Below the pieces are notes generated by a model, which had not been told where the DNA came from, ran no database searches, and saw only the letters and a list, made by a program, of their open reading frames with translations. Made by a program: the position numbers and the translations under genes. This document shows, one piece after another, positions 7,064-7,587 of a stretch of 7,587 nucleotides of DNA. The stretch's first letter is position 1. Every line of letters begins with the position of its first letter. The stretch is from an uncultured Clostridia bacterium (GTDB taxonomy: Bacteria; Bacillota_A; Clostridia; Christensenellales; CAG-138), in assembly GCA_947302865.1 (NCBI GenBank), contig CAMYWS010000048.1, positions 1 to 7,587 of the forward strand, written 5' to 3'.

Positions 7064-7092
7064 ATTGTAACATCGAATCCCGATAATTGCAA
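7064..7092 (-). promoter_or_regulatory. Promoter of the metK riboswitch transcript
   Basis: On the minus strand a -35 box TTGCAA (7092-7087), a 17-base spacer and a -10 box TACAAT (7069-7064) preceded by TGT (extended -10) predict a start near 7057. That is about 12-16 bases before the aptamer, so the whole riboswitch lies in the leader. Confidence 0.75.
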
Positions 7093-7115
7093 GCTTTTTT
7101 TCTGTTTTTTTCGAC

Positions 7116-7139
7116 AAAAAAGGCGCGGAAGTCCGCGCC
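7116..7139 (-). terminator. Intrinsic terminator of the small membrane protein gene
   Basis: A 7-bp GC-only stem GGCGCGG/CCGCGCC (7122-7128 and 7133-7139) with a 4-base loop is followed on the minus strand by six T residues (7121-7116). It lies 19 bases after the stop of the membrane protein gene and just upstream of the metK promoter, so the two minus-strand genes are separate transcription units. Confidence 0.88.
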
Positions 7140-7157
7140 GTGTCAAAACGCCGTCAA

Positions 7158-7472
7158 TTACAGTTTTTTGCCGAGGAACAGGTTTAAAAGCGCCGCCGCG
7201 ATGAGCAGCACGACGCCGATGATAAAGACCGTCCACGCAAACGGATTGGACCGGATGCAAAGCGCAAGGATCCCGAAGATCAGGAAGTAGACAGCGGCGA
7301 AAATCTCGATCCAACCGACGCGCTGCGCATAGCGGCTGTCGACCTTACCCGCATGCTTTTCCATGACGTAATTGGTGATCAGCGCATACTTGCCGCGCAT
7401 TGCAATCATATACCCGAAGAAACCGAACGCGAATGCCATCAGCACCATAATAATACCGAGCGCCGTACTCAT
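7158..7472 (-). CDS. Small three-helix membrane protein, DUF3784-like
   Basis: This 104-residue protein has three predicted hydrophobic segments, at about residues 4-24, 54-73 and 79-100. A polar stretch between the first two (25-53) contains RGKYALITNYVMEKHAGKVD and ends in RVGW. Size, layout and this central segment resemble the DUF3784 family of small Firmicutes membrane proteins, whose function is unknown; the family match is from memory of the pattern and is moderate. Translation should be strong: AAAGGAGG lies 9 bases before the ATG at 7472. The gene stands alone, with its own promoter (-35 and -10 at 7545-7517) and its own terminator, and an inverted repeat around the -10 box suggests repression by a dimeric regulator. 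No role can be inferred from metK, which is a separate unit. Confidence 0.85.
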   Translation of the reverse strand: MSTALGIIMVLMAFAFGFFGYMIAMRGKYALITNYVMEKHAGKVDSRYAQRVGWIEIFAAVYFLIFGILALCIRSNPFAWTVFIIGVVLLIAAALLNLFLGKKL

Positions 7473-7481
7473 AAAAATCTG

Positions 7482-7489
7482 CCTCCTTT
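7482..7489 (-). promoter_or_regulatory. Strong ribosome binding site of the DUF3784-like gene
   Basis: AAAGGAGG on the minus strand is a near-perfect complement to the 16S rRNA 3' end, 9 bases before ATG 7472. It is the strongest such site in the window and supports the chosen start. Confidence 0.85.
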
Positions 7490-7504
7490 ACCCAAATCGA
7501 CCGA

Positions 7505-7545
7505 TATACTATTAATATTGTAAATAGTATAACGCCGATTTGCAA
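7505..7545 (-). promoter_or_regulatory. Promoter with candidate operator palindrome for the DUF3784-like gene
   Basis: On the minus strand TTGCAA (7545-7540), a 17-base spacer and TACAAT (7522-7517) form a sigma-A promoter. A perfect 9-bp inverted repeat, TATACTATT (7505-7513) and AATAGTATA (7523-7531), flanks the -10 box, which lies in its 9-base centre. A repressor bound here would cover the -10 region. The bound protein is not known. The stretch from 7546 to 7587 is AT-rich and holds no recognisable gene. Confidence 0.6.
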
Positions 7546-7587
7546 CAAAAAATCATATTCTATGTTACAAAATTACGAACTTTTTAT

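Noticed and set aside
5488..7086. Plus-strand open frame of 532 codons opposite metK
   Set aside because: It runs through the end of murF, the shared terminator, all of metK, the riboswitch and its terminator. Its composition is Arg-rich and no motif is visible; it is an antisense artefact of GC-rich codon use.

Overview
The window looks like a chromosomal segment of a GC-rich, Gram-positive-type bacterium, most likely a member of the Clostridia (Firmicutes). The grounds are a canonical SAM-I (S-box) riboswitch ahead of metK, AGGAGG-type ribosome binding sites, an exported lipoprotein peptidase, and a Thr/Pro/Glu-Ala linker of the kind common in clostridial surface proteins. Finer placement (for example Christensenellales-like) is only a guess. 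No mobile element, CRISPR array, tRNA or rRNA gene is visible.

Left region (1-3145, minus strand): two exported proteins in tandem. The upstream gene (from 3145) encodes an M3-family zinc metallopeptidase with a lipoprotein signal. The downstream gene (from 1431, running off the left edge) encodes a secreted protein. It has a probable beta-sandwich domain, then a domain that reads like a PIG-L/LmbE deacetylase whose zinc-binding and catalytic residues are largely replaced, then a TPE-rich linker. The peptidase frame reads 224 bases into the next gene. One extra G in the G-rich run at 1441-1449 would instead end it in a classic ATGA stop/start overlap, so a one-base frameshift or assembly error is suspected.

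Centre (3242-5693, plus strand): a compact peptidoglycan-precursor operon, ddl (D-Ala-D-Ala ligase) and murF (UDP-MurNAc-tripeptide:D-Ala-D-Ala ligase). It is driven by an extended -10 promoter and closed by a perfect 13-bp hairpin. Ddl makes the dipeptide that MurF adds to the UDP-MurNAc-peptide. The hairpin has A/T runs on both sides and probably also terminates the converging metK transcript.

Right region (5704-7587, minus strand): metK (S-adenosylmethionine synthetase) behind a complete SAM-I riboswitch with promoter, aptamer, antiterminator and terminator. This forms a feedback loop in which the gene's own product should stop its transcription. Upstream lies a separate transcription unit for a 104-residue three-helix membrane protein (DUF3784-like), with its own promoter, a strong ribosome binding site, an intrinsic terminator, and a 9-bp inverted repeat around the -10 box that could be an operator.

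Most of the window is core housekeeping. The least ordinary parts are the catalytically degenerate PIG-L-like protein, its lipoprotein peptidase partner and the junction between them, and the palindrome over the small membrane gene's promoter.
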